Assembly (NCBI RefSeq): GCF_014839805.1
Contig: NC_051128.1
Coordinates: 11,608,466 to 11,672,465, forward strand
Reading direction: 5' to 3'
Length of the DNA stretch: 64,000 nt
Origin: Manduca sexta
Lineage: Eukaryota > Arthropoda > Insecta > Lepidoptera > Sphingidae
Both the position numbers and the translations under genes were made by a program. Shown piece by piece: positions 1 to 16,453 of the stretch (the stretch's first letter is position 1; each line of letters opens with the position of its first letter). The notes beneath the pieces were generated by a model. It ran no database searches, was not told the origin of the DNA, and worked only from the letters and a program-made list of their open reading frames with translations.

Positions 1-1039
1 GCAAATTACACGGTTTTTTGTAAACGATTCCGATCGCTTTTTCGATCGATCGCTACAATGAACCAATCAGAACAAAGCTTTTTGACATGCTTTCAAATGG
101 ATTACATTGATTGGTTTATTCTTAGGATCGAATCAAAGATAAGATAATTAAGCAAACGGCAATATATAATGTAGACACTGCGGTACAAAATGTCTTTACT
201 TAATTATTTTTTAAATAATAGTGTAAAATATTTATCATTCAAAAATTACTTCAGCACTATTCTTTCCATGATAATCATGTATATATTTAAGTTAGAAGCT
301 GGCATCAAAAATATTTTGTGAGAATAAATATTACAAATTTAAAATCATTTTGGCCACTAATAAGATCTACTTACATTTTTTATAACAGGAGCTGACTATA
401 ACCAGCCACAATTTTAGAAAAATTGCAAAAGATGGCTTTTCAGGGAAAAAGGGGTTCCCATCAAGGGACTCCAAAAAATCGTAATAGCATTTTTTTTTCT
501 CAACGTACCTCAGCAAATTAAATATTATGTTTTGTTTATAATAAATGATTTTACACTATTATATATGAAAACATACATTTATTAATGCGTAATTTTCTTA
601 AATATCTTTAATAATTGTCATTCACGGAATAAACAGGCAAATCTAAGTTCAGTTTTATTTTTTGTTTTCATTGACAGTTATATAAAAAAAAACCGTAAAT
701 ATTTTCTAATAAAGTAAAGTTTCCTGTAATAAAAGAATTATTATTTATAAATTTATTTAACATAGGGTTTCAATATAATCTCTTTACAATATTTTTTCTC
801 AATATATTCGGATTATTTTTTCGCTACGGTTGGCAGACGAGAACTCATGGAGGGGAAATAGTCGAAACTTTTTAACTTGTTACAACTTACAATGATAAAG
901 CGCTCTAATAATTTACAAATGGATGAACAAACATTCTTTATTCTTAATCACTTTCAGTTTACCAAAAAAAAAACATTTAAAATGACGATAATTCCATTTA
1001 TAAAAAACGCTGCAAAACTTCTTTTTTTTTAATCTGTTC

Positions 1040-1262
1040 GTTGTTCAGACCATACTGCGCTTGATAGTATGCAGAGTTGGGTCCGTATAAAATGTTTTCT
1101 GACGAGAGATGATCACTCCTCGCCAGTCGACACAGTTATGCAGGCGTGTTTGGCCAAATATAAACAGGCTGATCCCGGAACACGATACACTTACATGTAC
1201 CATTACGGCGGGTTTTGAGTACGGTCGCTATCCTGGCGGATATAAAATATCCTACCACTAGC
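1040..1262 (+). repeat. Dispersed lepidopteran repeat, family A
   Basis: This copy shares long stretches with 3846-4086. Shared blocks include 'gacgagagatgatcactcct', 'cagtcgacacagttatg', 'caggctgatcccg' and 'ggcgggtttt'. Shorter pieces recur at 1531-1672, 34565-34665 (reverse), 43860-43935 and 53215-53335. It has no open frame. It looks like a non-autonomous element or the tail of one. I recognise the sequence type as common in moth genomes but cannot assign it to a named family. Confidence 0.75.
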
Positions 1263-1530
1263 ATACAACTAACTTACCAAACTAAACGAGCATTCAACCT
1301 AAATTGGAAATAATTTTCTACCTACATTATTTTCCTACGTTTCTTCCATTCCTGTCAAAATTAAGTGTTGCCATGCATTAATTTTTCTGGTAAATTTTAC
1401 TATACTTCATATATGTGCATGTAACTATATATTATTTATAAAGTTACTCGTATAATTAAATTTTCGAATATATCTTGTATAATGTCTAATGGTTTTTTTT
1501 TCTACTATAAATATAGTAACTTTTTTATAG

Positions 1531-1672
1531 AGCAAGGCAATGTGACCTCACTCCAGCCGATAGTACGATAGTACGCGGAGTAGGGTACAGACAGGGTCGA
1601 TTGGGGAGCGATGATAACCCCTCGCCAGTTGGCACAATTATGCCGGCCTGTGAAACCCAATAAAACTGTTAA
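1531..1672 (+). repeat. Dispersed repeat family A, partial copy
   Basis: It begins with 'gcaaggcaatgtgacct' and ends 'caattatgccggcctgt', as in the other family A copies. It is divergent and lacks the 3' half ('caggctgatcccg...'). Confidence 0.7.
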
Positions 1673-2594
1673 TTTTGTCAAAGTGACGACGACGGTTTGT
1701 GGCCGATATTGTCGCTTCTAGTTGAACAATTCATATATAAACTGACCGTAAAACATATCGTGTTTTGGCGCCATTTCATATTATATCTATGGGATATTTT
1801 TTCCGGTCCACAGTAAATCTTGCCTATATCATACGGACACATTCTCCAGGCTTTCGACTCATACAAGAGCTCTATCGCCTGTAAGATCTATACACTGTAC
1901 AAATCTGAATATACCTTTAAACTGAATTCGAAAACTCAACTTACCAACTTTCACCACAAACTTCAATCACAAAACAACACAGATTATTCTCGGACTGCAC
2001 AAAAAAACATCCAGTGTGTGGGGTGGATTTCTTCGCAAACCATGCACGCTGGTTATGGCAGGTTAGTGATCTCGCGACAATTCTGTAGGGACTAGCAGGG
2101 CCATTAAATGTTACTCATATCATGGACAGCAAGACGCACCAATTCCATCCTTGTCCAATTGAAGATCAAGATTAGACCCTCCATAATGTGCTACCAGTCC
2201 TAAGTTATTTTGACCACAGAGATAGCCAGATAACTTCAACAAACTGGTTGTAGGGAAAGTAGACGGTAGAAGGCCACATGGGCGAGCAAATACCCATAAT
2301 AGGACTTCCTATTACCACTTCCCTGAGAAAAGCCGAAGAGAGGAGGGCTTGGAAAATTCGTCATCGACTCAGTCAAGAGGTTTCGAGACGGACATGACCT
2401 TCAATGATACGACCAAGAAGAAGCGGAATCGTAACCGCCTATTAAGAACTGTATTAACTAAACGTAAACTTGCGTTACAATTTCTGTGTTCAGTTTAGTG
2501 CCATACATTAACACGGTACCGCCAGTACCCGTGCAACCAGCACCGTTTAACTACCAGAATAGAGATCATTCGAGAAGGTTTTAGTTCGGCACTA

Positions 2595-2755
2595 ACAGCC
2601 GGTTTCAATTCACGATCCCATTCTCAATCCGATTTTGAGAATGAACCAATCAAAAAAAGTCATTTATAAGCATGTCAAAATAACTAATCTGTATGTTATT
2701 TTTTTTAGATAGATCGAAAAAACCGATTGGGATCGTTTATTGAAAATGGCGGTAA
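2595..2755. mobile_element. Short MITE-like element with imperfect terminal inverted repeats
   Basis: The left end ('tttcaattcacgatcccatt') is an imperfect inverted copy of the right end ('gggatcgtttattgaaaatgg'), with an AT-rich core holding 'gaatgaaccaatca'. A relative with the same layout lies at about 53825-54010. No target duplication was confirmed. On the minus strand it supplies an AATAAA (plus-strand tttatt, 2736-2741) about 180 bases past the DDX42 stop, which may serve as that gene's poly(A) signal. Confidence 0.45.
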
Positions 2756-2918
2756 GACAATGGTTCATATAACCCGTCAACATCTCTTGTTGGATTGTTC
2801 TTTTAAGTTGTATTTAAGCGAATCCAGTCCATTATATCACTTCTATTAGGCGTATATAGACCCTCCATTATTGCTTCCTAAGATATGGTTTCCCCACTCA
2901 ACATACGTAGCGTAGACT

Positions 2919-8918
<6,000 letters not shown>

Positions 8919-9127
8919 CTGGAAGAGAATGATAAAATCAAAGGATTGATCAAATAGTATTCAAATATACAAAGTGTTCCAAGCTTTGTCTGAGTTCAAA
9001 GCCTTTTCCTCAATTAAAGTTCCTGAACCACCATACTGATCTATAGAGTTGTCTGTGTGACTCCAACGCATATTTTAATAAATAGTTCTCATTATTTCTA
9101 GTTCATATTTTATTATTATGTGCCTTC

Positions 9128-9287
9128 ATAAAACACACAGCGTTGATGTGAAGAAGCTGTCTATGGTTATGCTTTGTCTATAGTTATATACCTGTATAAT
9201 CTGTGGATTCTGTTTACTTACACCTTCTTCTCACCAGAGGCGCCACTGTCGTGACGCTTGTGGCGAGTTGACAGTTATTTGAATCAT
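9128..9287 (+). repeat. DIRS left terminal inverted repeat
   Basis: It runs from 'ataaaacacacagcg' to 'tatttgaatcat' and is inverted at 13851-14010 with two mismatches in 160 bases ('acttac' against 'ttttac'). The unique left outer end is 9114-9127 ('tattatgtgccttc'). Confidence 0.95.
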
Positions 9288-9423
9288 AGCGTTTGTGGTT
9301 TTGCTGTGTTTTGCCGCGAAGTTTCAGTGATAAAGTAATTGCAAACAACTTTATGTGCAAAATTAGTGCATCAAGTCCAAATTATTCATCATTTACTTCG
9401 GTAAGTCTTTAGCATATTTTAAG

Positions 9424-10605
9424 ATGAGTGATAATCGTGTTTATGACCAAGATAAGCCTGATTTTGTTGCTCCGGAGGGAGAAACAAAACAGGGGCTACG
9501 GGCCTCGCGTGAAGATTTACACAGTTCATCTTCTTTCTCATCTTCGGAAGATGAGGAGGGTTTCGCTAGCCCACCGCCGAATAAGCGATCAAAACACGAT
9601 CACCGACATAGCTCATCTACCGTCAATGATCCACGAATAGACGCATTAATGACTCAGGTAGCTTGTATATCAGATTATCTTACGAATTTACCGTACCATT
9701 TACATACTGCAAACCAACCTTCGGATAATTTAATAGGAACTCCATCAACATCACAAACACCTTTTTAAATAATCCTACTCAGACGGACGTTAGTTTGGGT
9801 GAAATTCACGTTGATTTTGATAGTAAGATGGTTATTCCTGTAGCCGATAAAGATCGTCTCAGGAATCTAGAACAGTTGCAAATGTTTGATTCACCGGCTT
9901 GGAAATCGATCCGTTATAAAAGGCATTACAAACGTGTGTTGCTAGCCCAGGGTTTACAGCATTAAAAGTTAATGAGGAACTCTGTCATTTCAACAATCAG
10001 AAAGATTATTTGCAGTCCACAGAACAGGTGTTAGCAGGCTTGTCAAATTCTGTCTTGGAGCAACGGCAGCTATTACAAACAGGTCTTCAGAGTCTGGTAA
10101 ATTGGGCTGCCGCTAACCCTGAAAATATAAATTCTAATACCTTGGTAGAAAAACTAACGGGTCTTTTGGACCTAACTCAGAGAGTAATAAGAAGTGGGAG
10201 ACTATAATGCAGGTTATTTGTGGTAAGCGGGGAGAATGTATACAGACTAGGCGTGATAGAATTTTAAAAGAGATAGCCAATCCCAATTTAAAAGCCACAT
10301 TACAGAGAATCCCGCCAAGCTCTGAGTATTTATTTGGACGTGAGAAATTGTTGCCAGTCATACAGTCTTTGGGTGGTACACAGGTTTGGTTAAATACTCC
10401 AAGCTACATAAAAGAGGACAAACCATCAACATCTTCTTATTCTAACCGTGTTACACATAATAAGGATGTTAGGAAGAACAAATATCATGATAATAAGTTC
10501 CACCGCACTCCAAAGAATAAGCCAGATTTTAAGAAGAATCAGCCCTTTCGTCACAGTAAAAAAGGCTCAGAATACAAGCACAATCCAAAGACATCACAAA
10601 AGTGA
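9424..10605 (+). pseudogene. DIRS gag-like ORF, interrupted as assembled
   Basis: The first ATG (9424) opens an acidic, serine-rich N-terminus (SSSFSSSEDEEG) followed by a predicted helical region and the motif ICGKRGECI. The C-terminus is basic, rich in K, N and H (10440-10605). I assign it as gag by position and composition, not by a conserved catalytic motif. The frame breaks near 9762-9766 (T run), 9918-9921 (A run) and about 10178-10184, each consistent with one lost base. Its stop overlaps the start of the pol frame at 10602-10605. Confidence 0.75.
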
Positions 10606-12495
10606 CTATCACTTCGAAGGGGTTGTTTAAGAAATCATTTAAAAGTTTGGAAGGAATTGGGCGCAGGCCCATTTATTCAAAAGATTATAACCTATGGCCG
10701 TATACCTTTCAAACGAAAACCCCCTTGCAGTATCCATACAGCCATATACAAAGAGCTTTAACAACCAAGACAACGGACCAAATGTCAGAGGTCATAATCA
10801 AATTAAAATCCCAGAATATTCTAGAGAAACCATTGGTAATAAATTCTGGTTTCTTTTCAAAAATGTTTTTGATTCAGAAGCCAGATGGGGGGGTACGTCC
10901 TATTTTCGACCTCCGGAACCTCAACAGTTATGTTGCTACAAAAGATTCCAATTAATTTCTCAGGTGGACGTTATGGATTTCCTTCAAAGTCAGGATTGGT
11001 TAACGAAGATAGACCTTCAGCAGGCTTATTTTCATCTACCCATAGCGGAAACACACAGGCGTTTTCTGCGCGTCATATACAAGCAAGAAATCTTGCAATT
11101 AACAGCCTTACCTTTCGGTCTATCCTCTGCTCCTCAAATTTTTGCAGCCCTATCAAATTGGATTGCGGAAATCCTTCGGGCTCGAGGAATCAGGATTATA
11201 GTATATTTAGACGATTACCTTTTGGCCCACCAGAATTGTCTCAGCCTTACCAAACAGGTTACGGAAACCGTGACTCTCTTAGAGTCTCTAGGATGGCATA
11301 TAAATTACCAAAATCAACACTAATCCCTACCCAGCAGTTAGAGTATCTGGGTCTCAGGTGGGATACTCAAGTCCAGACAGTAAACTTACCCTTCAAAAAA
11401 GTTCAGTCAATACAAACGAGCATTCGGGGCATTTTAGAGGTAGAGAGTTGTACCTTAAGACAGGCTCAGAGCTTGCTAGGGCAACTAAATTTTGCGAACC
11501 ATACAGTACCCAAGGGCCGTTTACATTGCCGCCAATTCCAGGTTTTTCTCAGACAGTTCAAACAGACCAGACCTCGGGAGAGAAGGCTACTAACCCCCTG
11601 TGTGATACAAGACCTAAATTGGTGGCTGAAAGAGATAGAGCACAGTACGGTCTCTCTTCAAAGAAAGGAAATTACTCATTACCTCACCACAGATGCATCG
11701 GATGCAGGCTGGGGTGCCCAACTAAATGGGGTGTTCTTGGCCAAGAGGTGGACATCACGCCAGCGGAACTGGCATTCCAACGTAAAGGAATTGTACGCAG
11801 TTTTGCGGCCATAGAGAGTCGGCAGGTAAATTTGTCAAATGCGCATATCCTAGTGCAGTCAGACAATCGTACACTAGTGGCGTATATAAAAATCAAGGTG
11901 GCACTCGCTCAATAGCACTGCTAAATCTCACCAGCAGGCTTCTGGAGCTAACCGAGCAGCTCAACATAACGCTGTCGGCATGTTACCTCCCGGGAGGCTA
12001 AACGGCATTGCAGACCGCCTGTCGAGGGGTCGGCCAGTACCCGAGTGGCACTTGTTACCCCAGGCCACGGAAGCCATATTCAGACAATGGGGAGTTCCGG
12101 ATATAGACCTGTTCGCATCCGAAAGCACCGCCGTCGTTACCAGTTACGTCACGCTGGATTCACAAGATGGATCAGCAGTATACTGCGACGCATTCAGTCG
12201 CGAGTGGGACTACAATCTTGCTTGGGTGTTTCCACCACCCAATCTAATTCCCAGAGTTCTATCGCACCTCAATACCGCGAAGGGTCTTTACATAGTGATA
12301 GCACCCCAGTGGACCCAATGTTACTGGTTACCAGACCTACAAACTCGAGCAATAGAGGATCCAATAACCATATTGCACCTGCAGAGGGTACTCATAGATC
12401 AGACCACCAGGCAACCACCTACCCAGGTGGACAAGATACATCTCCAGGCTTGGAAGGTTGGGGGTGGTCGGAACACATCTCGCATTGGAGTGTAG
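10602..12495 (+). pseudogene. DIRS pol: reverse transcriptase, RNase H and methyltransferase-like domain, interrupted as assembled
   Basis: RT motifs appear in order: IQKPDGGVRPIFDLRNLNS (about 10870-10930), LTKIDLQQAYFHLPI, LPFGLSSAPQIF and the catalytic box VYLDDYL (about 11200-11220). RNase H follows, with LTTDASDAGWGAQLNG (about 11680-11730), VKELYAV and VQSDNRTLVAYI. After that come ADRLSRGRPVPEW, DLFAS and a later WVFPPPNLI. This is the layout of the Dam-like methyltransferase domain described in DIRS but not Ngaro elements; the usual NPP box reads FPP here. The frame shifts at 10940-10943, 11305-11306, 11801-11804 and 11888-11892, all consistent with one missing base in a short run. 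Confidence 0.9.
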
Positions 12496-13433
12496 ATGAA
12501 CAAAAATTATTAAATAGCAGCTGGCGTTCTTCAACTCTGGAAACATATAAGGCTCCGATTAAGCGCTGGCAATCCTGGTGTAAATCAAATGACACTAATG
12601 ATAAATCTCCAAAGGGTGAAGATATTGCTCGATTTTTAACAAACCTTTTTCTTAAAGAAAACCTAGCATTTAATAAAATTCTTCTACACAAGTCAGCCAT
12701 ATTTACTCATTGTAGACCGTGGAAAGAAAATTATAATAAAAACTTTTTTATTCAGCAAATATTAAAAGCCATATCGCTGGCTAGGATACCAACTAAAAGA
12801 CGCCTATCTGGGATACTAAAATATTATTTGACTGGCTGTTAGCTACTCCGCATTGTGAGACACTTTTTGACATATCAAGGCGTACAGCTTTAATATTGCT
12901 TCTGGCATCTGGTCGCAGAATACATGACCTAACCTTGCTAGAGGTGACTGAGGAAAGTCTTGTTATTGAAAATGACAAGATTATTTTGTGGCCTAAATTT
13001 GGTTCAAAAACTGACACAGGAACACATCAACAATCAGGTTGGCTTTTGTTAAAGAACCAGAATGTTAATATTTGCCCAGTCCGACATGTCATGAAACTCT
13101 TAAAATTTCCAAGAACCGTCGAGCCAGTGGTGGTAATATAATAAGCCTTTTTATTTCCATTATGGGAGTCATTAAACCAGCTTCTAGGACAATTATAGCT
13201 GGATGGATCAGGTCCATTTTCAGGGAAGTTAAAATAGATGCACCCCTGGCAGCATTCGATCAGCAGTAGCATCAAAGAGTTGGGTAGAAGATAGACCTGT
13301 ACAAGAAATATTAGACAGAGGTAATGGAGGAGTATGTCAACATTCACCAATCATTATTGCCGCAGAGTACAAAGACGGAATGATCATTCTGAAGATTTGT
13401 TGCAGAGAACATTCTCAGTTATATAAACAATAG
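12490..13433 (+). pseudogene. DIRS tyrosine recombinase, interrupted as assembled
   Basis: The frame overlaps the end of pol. It has an N-terminal core-binding region (SSTLETYKAPIKRWQSW), the first catalytic arginine box (LLASGRRIHDLTLLEV, about 12896-12945), IRSAVASKSW for the second arginine (about 13250-13285) and a last box around MSTFTNHY (about 13335-13360) that would carry the tyrosine. The position usually filled by His in HxxR appears to be Gly here (GSIR), though a nearby frame break makes this uncertain. Frame breaks fall at about 12807, 13102-13105, 13243-13246 and 13325. The enzyme is expected to integrate the circular DNA copy. Confidence 0.85.
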
Positions 13434-13437
13434 TTAT

Positions 13438-13560
13438 TATTTTATTATTATTGTTATTTTTGTTTTGTTTTGTTTGATTATTTTACCTTATAATAAGGAA
13501 TTGTTATTTTATTATTATCCTTTTGTTTTGTTTGATTATTTTACTTTATAATGAGAATAG
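13438..13560 (+). repeat. Imperfect tandem duplication in DIRS 3' noncoding part
   Basis: The unit 'ttgttattttattattat...tttgattattttac.ttataat' occurs twice in a row, about 60-70 bases each. It lies between the recombinase stop and the (AT)n tract. Confidence 0.7.
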
Positions 13561-13625
13561 AATTTATAACTGTGATCAAAATGATAGAATTATATGATTT
13601 TCATTTTTATATTTTCTACTTAAAT

Positions 13626-13626
<1 letters not shown>

Positions 13627-13661
<35 letters not shown>
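13627..13661. repeat. (AT)n microsatellite inside the DIRS element
   Basis: About 17 AT dinucleotides lie downstream of the recombinase frame. Confidence 0.9.
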
Positions 13662-13664
<3 letters not shown>

Positions 13665-13737
13665 GTGGTAAATATAATAATCACATAGCGTTTGGGTATT
13701 TAATTTCTCCCTTCTCACCAGCAGATAACAAACAGGT

Positions 13738-13844
13738 CTTCACATCAACGCTGTGTGTTTTATGAAGGCACATAATAGCACTGTTTTGCATTCCAACAAA
13801 ACAGATATTATGTGTAGAATAAAACACACAGCGTTGATGTGAAG
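13738..13844 (+). repeat. DIRS internal complementary region
   Basis: It reads 'cttcacatcaacgctg...' through 'ggcacataata' (complement of the left outer end at 9114-9127 and start of the left repeat). It then runs from 'gcactgttttgcattcc' to 'gcgttgatgtgaag' (complement of the right outer end, 14011-14051). The two halves meet at about 13774/13775. Its own ends are inverted copies of each other, so it can also fold on itself. Confidence 0.93.
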
Positions 13845-13850
13845 ACACGT

Positions 13851-14051
13851 ATGATTCAAATAACTGTCAACTCGCCACAAGCGTCACGACAGTGGCGCCT
13901 CTGGTGAGAAGAAGGTGTAAAAAAACAGAATCCACAGATTATACAGGTATATAACTATAGACAAAGCATAACCATAGACAGCTTCTTCACATCAACGCTG
14001 TGTGTTTTATTCTACACATAATATCTGTTTTGTTGGAATGCAAAACAGTGC
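13851..14051 (-). repeat. DIRS right terminal inverted repeat plus right outer end
   Basis: 13851-14010 mirrors the left repeat. 14011-14051 ('tctacacataatat...aaaacagtgc') is the unique outer end and is represented only in the internal complementary region. Confidence 0.93.
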
Positions 14052-14190
14052 TATTATTATTTAATTCCGTTAGTATAAGTGCCGAAATTGTTAAAATAAC
14101 ACCCGCCTCAATGTGCGAGCCCCGCAGTGTGATTGTGGAACGACAGTGTCTTATTAACTGATGAACCCGCCGCCAATAGTAATGTTAATA
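14052..14190. other. Short unique flank between DIRS element and gap
   Basis: I see no coding signature on either strand. This is the expected neighbourhood of the missing DDX42 5' exons, but nothing here resembles the N-terminus. Confidence 0.5.
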
Positions 14191-14690
14191 NNNNNNNNNN
14201 NNNNNNNNNNNNNNNNNNNNNNNNNNNNNNNNNNNNNNNNNNNNNNNNNNNNNNNNNNNNNNNNNNNNNNNNNNNNNNNNNNNNNNNNNNNNNNNNNNNN
14301 NNNNNNNNNNNNNNNNNNNNNNNNNNNNNNNNNNNNNNNNNNNNNNNNNNNNNNNNNNNNNNNNNNNNNNNNNNNNNNNNNNNNNNNNNNNNNNNNNNNN
14401 NNNNNNNNNNNNNNNNNNNNNNNNNNNNNNNNNNNNNNNNNNNNNNNNNNNNNNNNNNNNNNNNNNNNNNNNNNNNNNNNNNNNNNNNNNNNNNNNNNNN
14501 NNNNNNNNNNNNNNNNNNNNNNNNNNNNNNNNNNNNNNNNNNNNNNNNNNNNNNNNNNNNNNNNNNNNNNNNNNNNNNNNNNNNNNNNNNNNNNNNNNNN
14601 NNNNNNNNNNNNNNNNNNNNNNNNNNNNNNNNNNNNNNNNNNNNNNNNNNNNNNNNNNNNNNNNNNNNNNNNNNNNNNNNNNNNNNNNNN
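14191..14690. other. Assembly gap, 500 N
   Basis: Exactly 500 N, which looks like a placeholder gap of unknown true size. It may hide the DDX42 promoter and N-terminal exons. Confidence 0.99.
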
Positions 14691-15088
14691 TCATAACAAA
14701 AAACACTTTTGAAATTTTGAAGCACGCTCAATACATGGAGCAAAGAGCAAATAGTGGAATTGCAAATTCTATATCTCAATGAAGCTTTAAATTAAGAAGA
14801 GGATAGTAAAAACATATTTTACGGATAGTATGAAACATATTCACTGACGAGGAAAATCGTACTGAATTGATATTTACTCTGGATTTGACAATTGGAAAAA
14901 TGGATTATACTTTACCTGGAATTGACTATACTTACGAAAACTACTAATTGGAATACTTACGAAAGACAATATATTAAGAATTTAAATTTGAAGAAAAGAA
15001 ATACGTAAGACTAGGCAGTATGGTCGTAAGACTATAGCCTGTCCTATAAGGACGAATTATAAAAAAAAAAAAAAAAATCATAACAAAA
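14691..15088 (+). mobile_element. Probable 3' fragment of a poly(A)-tailed retroelement
   Basis: A segment ends in 18 A at about 15060-15077. The 11-mer 'tcataacaaaa' stands on its left (14691) and again right after the tail (15078), as a target-site duplication would. Just before the tail is 'gtcctataaggac', a small hairpin like those in LINE 3' ends. No coding is visible, and the left edge abuts the gap. An assembly duplication around the gap is the alternative. Confidence 0.45.
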
Positions 15089-15163
15089 ATTTATCATTTT
15101 GTGTTATTGTCATTGTCTTAATAACATCTATTGTTTGAATTATCAAATTTACTAGCCACAAAG

Positions 15164-15346
15164 ATGTATTTGAAACTGTGTGTACTTGTATTTGCTTTAC
15201 TAAGCATAAGTAATGTGGAGGCTTCTACGGGCTACGACTTTGGGGACTTCCTGGCTACAGTTTTAGGCATTGGAATCGCAGTGGTCGGTATCCTGGCCTG
15301 TCTTGGAAATTATGCGAGACAGAAAGCTCGGAATGAATTTATATAG
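15164..15346 (+). CDS. SMIM30: SMIM30-like small integral membrane protein (60 aa)
   Basis: A 60-residue protein. The start at 15164 has A at -3, and the stop is TAG at 15344-15346. Residues 1-20 form a hydrophobic leader ending NVEA, like a signal peptide. A short polar stretch precedes one membrane segment (about residues 28-47), then a basic tail (YARQKARNEFI). The segment GDFLATVLGIGIAVVGILAC and following LGNYARQK match the pattern I know from vertebrate SMIM30, a micropeptide of similar length first annotated as a long noncoding RNA; ACLGxYAR is the clearest shared block. SMIM30 is associated with ER and other membranes. Its insect role is unknown to me, so function here is inference. 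It faces the DDX42 5' side and runs tail-to-tail with PYM. Confidence 0.8.
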   Translation: MYLKLCVLVFALLSISNVEASTGYDFGDFLATVLGIGIAVVGILACLGNYARQKARNEFI

Positions 15347-16453
15347 GATACAGCCCAAGTAAGTTGCACTTTTTCATCGTATTTGTCAAGTCACATAATT
15401 TAATATCTTGTAGCCCAACTTTATTGCACAATTATTTGTTTTGTAACCGGTTTTCCGACACACCTAAAAATCCAGTTGTATAAACATTATATTTTAATCA
15501 GTTTCCCATGTTTTTTCGTCCTGAATAATATTTTTGTTCATTTTCAGATTGTTGACGCATAATATGCCTCACAACTATTGCAAAAGATATTTTAATAAAT
15601 GTGGTTAATTATGGTTGAAACTACATATACTGTAAGATTGTTTTATACTTCTTAAAAAGTATTCCATTGTAGGTTGTCCATTATGTAGGTACCTACTACC
15701 TTCCTATATCTCATTATAAATGAAAAATTTGATATGCTTTATTTCACTCAAAGATCATTACTCTGCAATGTATTGGTGTTTTTCATAGACACTTCTTATA
15801 ATAAAAATTTTACAGGATTACCTTTGGGAATACAATGTTCTTTAAAAGCAGCACACTTACCGATACAAAATGTTTAGAAATCTTCAAATCACATTCCATG
15901 TTAGATAATGTGTAATGTGTTTCTATAAAGATATTTATGTACACTTTCAAATTTATCATAAATTCATGATCTTCCATTGTAATGCCATAAGTTGTAATGC
16001 TATATTTATAAAAATAAGTGCTTTTTAAACACTACAATAGAAATGAAATGTGCTTTATATAATTTAACTTCTATCTAGTATCTATGTAGAACTAAATTGT
16101 AATTTAAGATGTAAAATATTACATATTTGTATGCTATATTGAATATTGTATATCAAAATATGTAACTTTGTATCTTCTTTTGCATTAATTAGTTCCTATT
16201 GAAAAAAAATTGGGCATAGAAAGTATAATTTGTAGACCTGTTTATAACCAGTAGTAAATTAACATGTTTTATATCAGAATAGCATATATTATAGCCAACA
16301 TAATAATATGCCACATATCTGATGATTTTTATTGAAAGCCTTTTAAATTATAGGCTTCAATATTTATAAGACATTTAAATTGTATTGTGTTAACATTTAT
16401 AGGTAACTTGGTTAGAGCCAATTTATATAGTATTGTAATAACTATGAAATAAA
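15347..16453 (+). other. SMIM30 3' UTR region with possible UTR intron and two poly(A) signals
   Basis: After the stop, 'cccaa|gtaagt' (15359) and 'ttttcag|attg' (about 15547) could bound a 3' UTR intron. AATAAA occurs at 15594-15599 and again at 16448-16453, so long and short transcripts are possible. No other gene is visible here. Confidence 0.5.

Larger units (their letters stand above)
1..2590. other. AT-rich region downstream of DDX42, no gene seen
   Basis: I find no coding exon here on either strand. Open frames are short and resemble no family I know. The region holds two copies of a dispersed repeat (1040-1262 and 1531-1672). Its first 130 bases resemble the MITE-like sequence at 2595-2755, sharing an 'aatgaaccaatca' core. 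The rest is unique-looking AT-rich DNA with homopolymer runs. Confidence 0.6.
9114..14051 (+). mobile_element. DIRS-type tyrosine-recombinase retrotransposon, structurally complete
   Basis: The element has 160-bp terminal inverted repeats (9128-9287 and 13851-14010) that differ at only two positions. It also has short unique outer ends and an internal complementary region (13738-13844) that is the complement of the left outer end joined to the right outer end. That layout is diagnostic of DIRS elements, which are thought to replicate through a circle and integrate by a tyrosine recombinase without a target duplication. Consistently, the flanks share only 'tattatt'. Coding runs left to right as gag, RT/RNase H/methyltransferase-like and tyrosine recombinase. 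The insertion is antisense to DDX42, just upstream of its first visible exon. The exact ends are uncertain by a few bases because of the TAT-rich flanks. Confidence 0.95.

Noticed and set aside
1820..2095. 91-codon open frame in the left flank
   Set aside because: The composition is non-coding-like and no family is recognisable. There is no splice or promoter context, and it sits between repeat copies.
14108..14779. Long open frames of more than 170 codons across the gap on several strands
   Set aside because: They consist almost wholly of undetermined bases (N), so the frames are meaningless.
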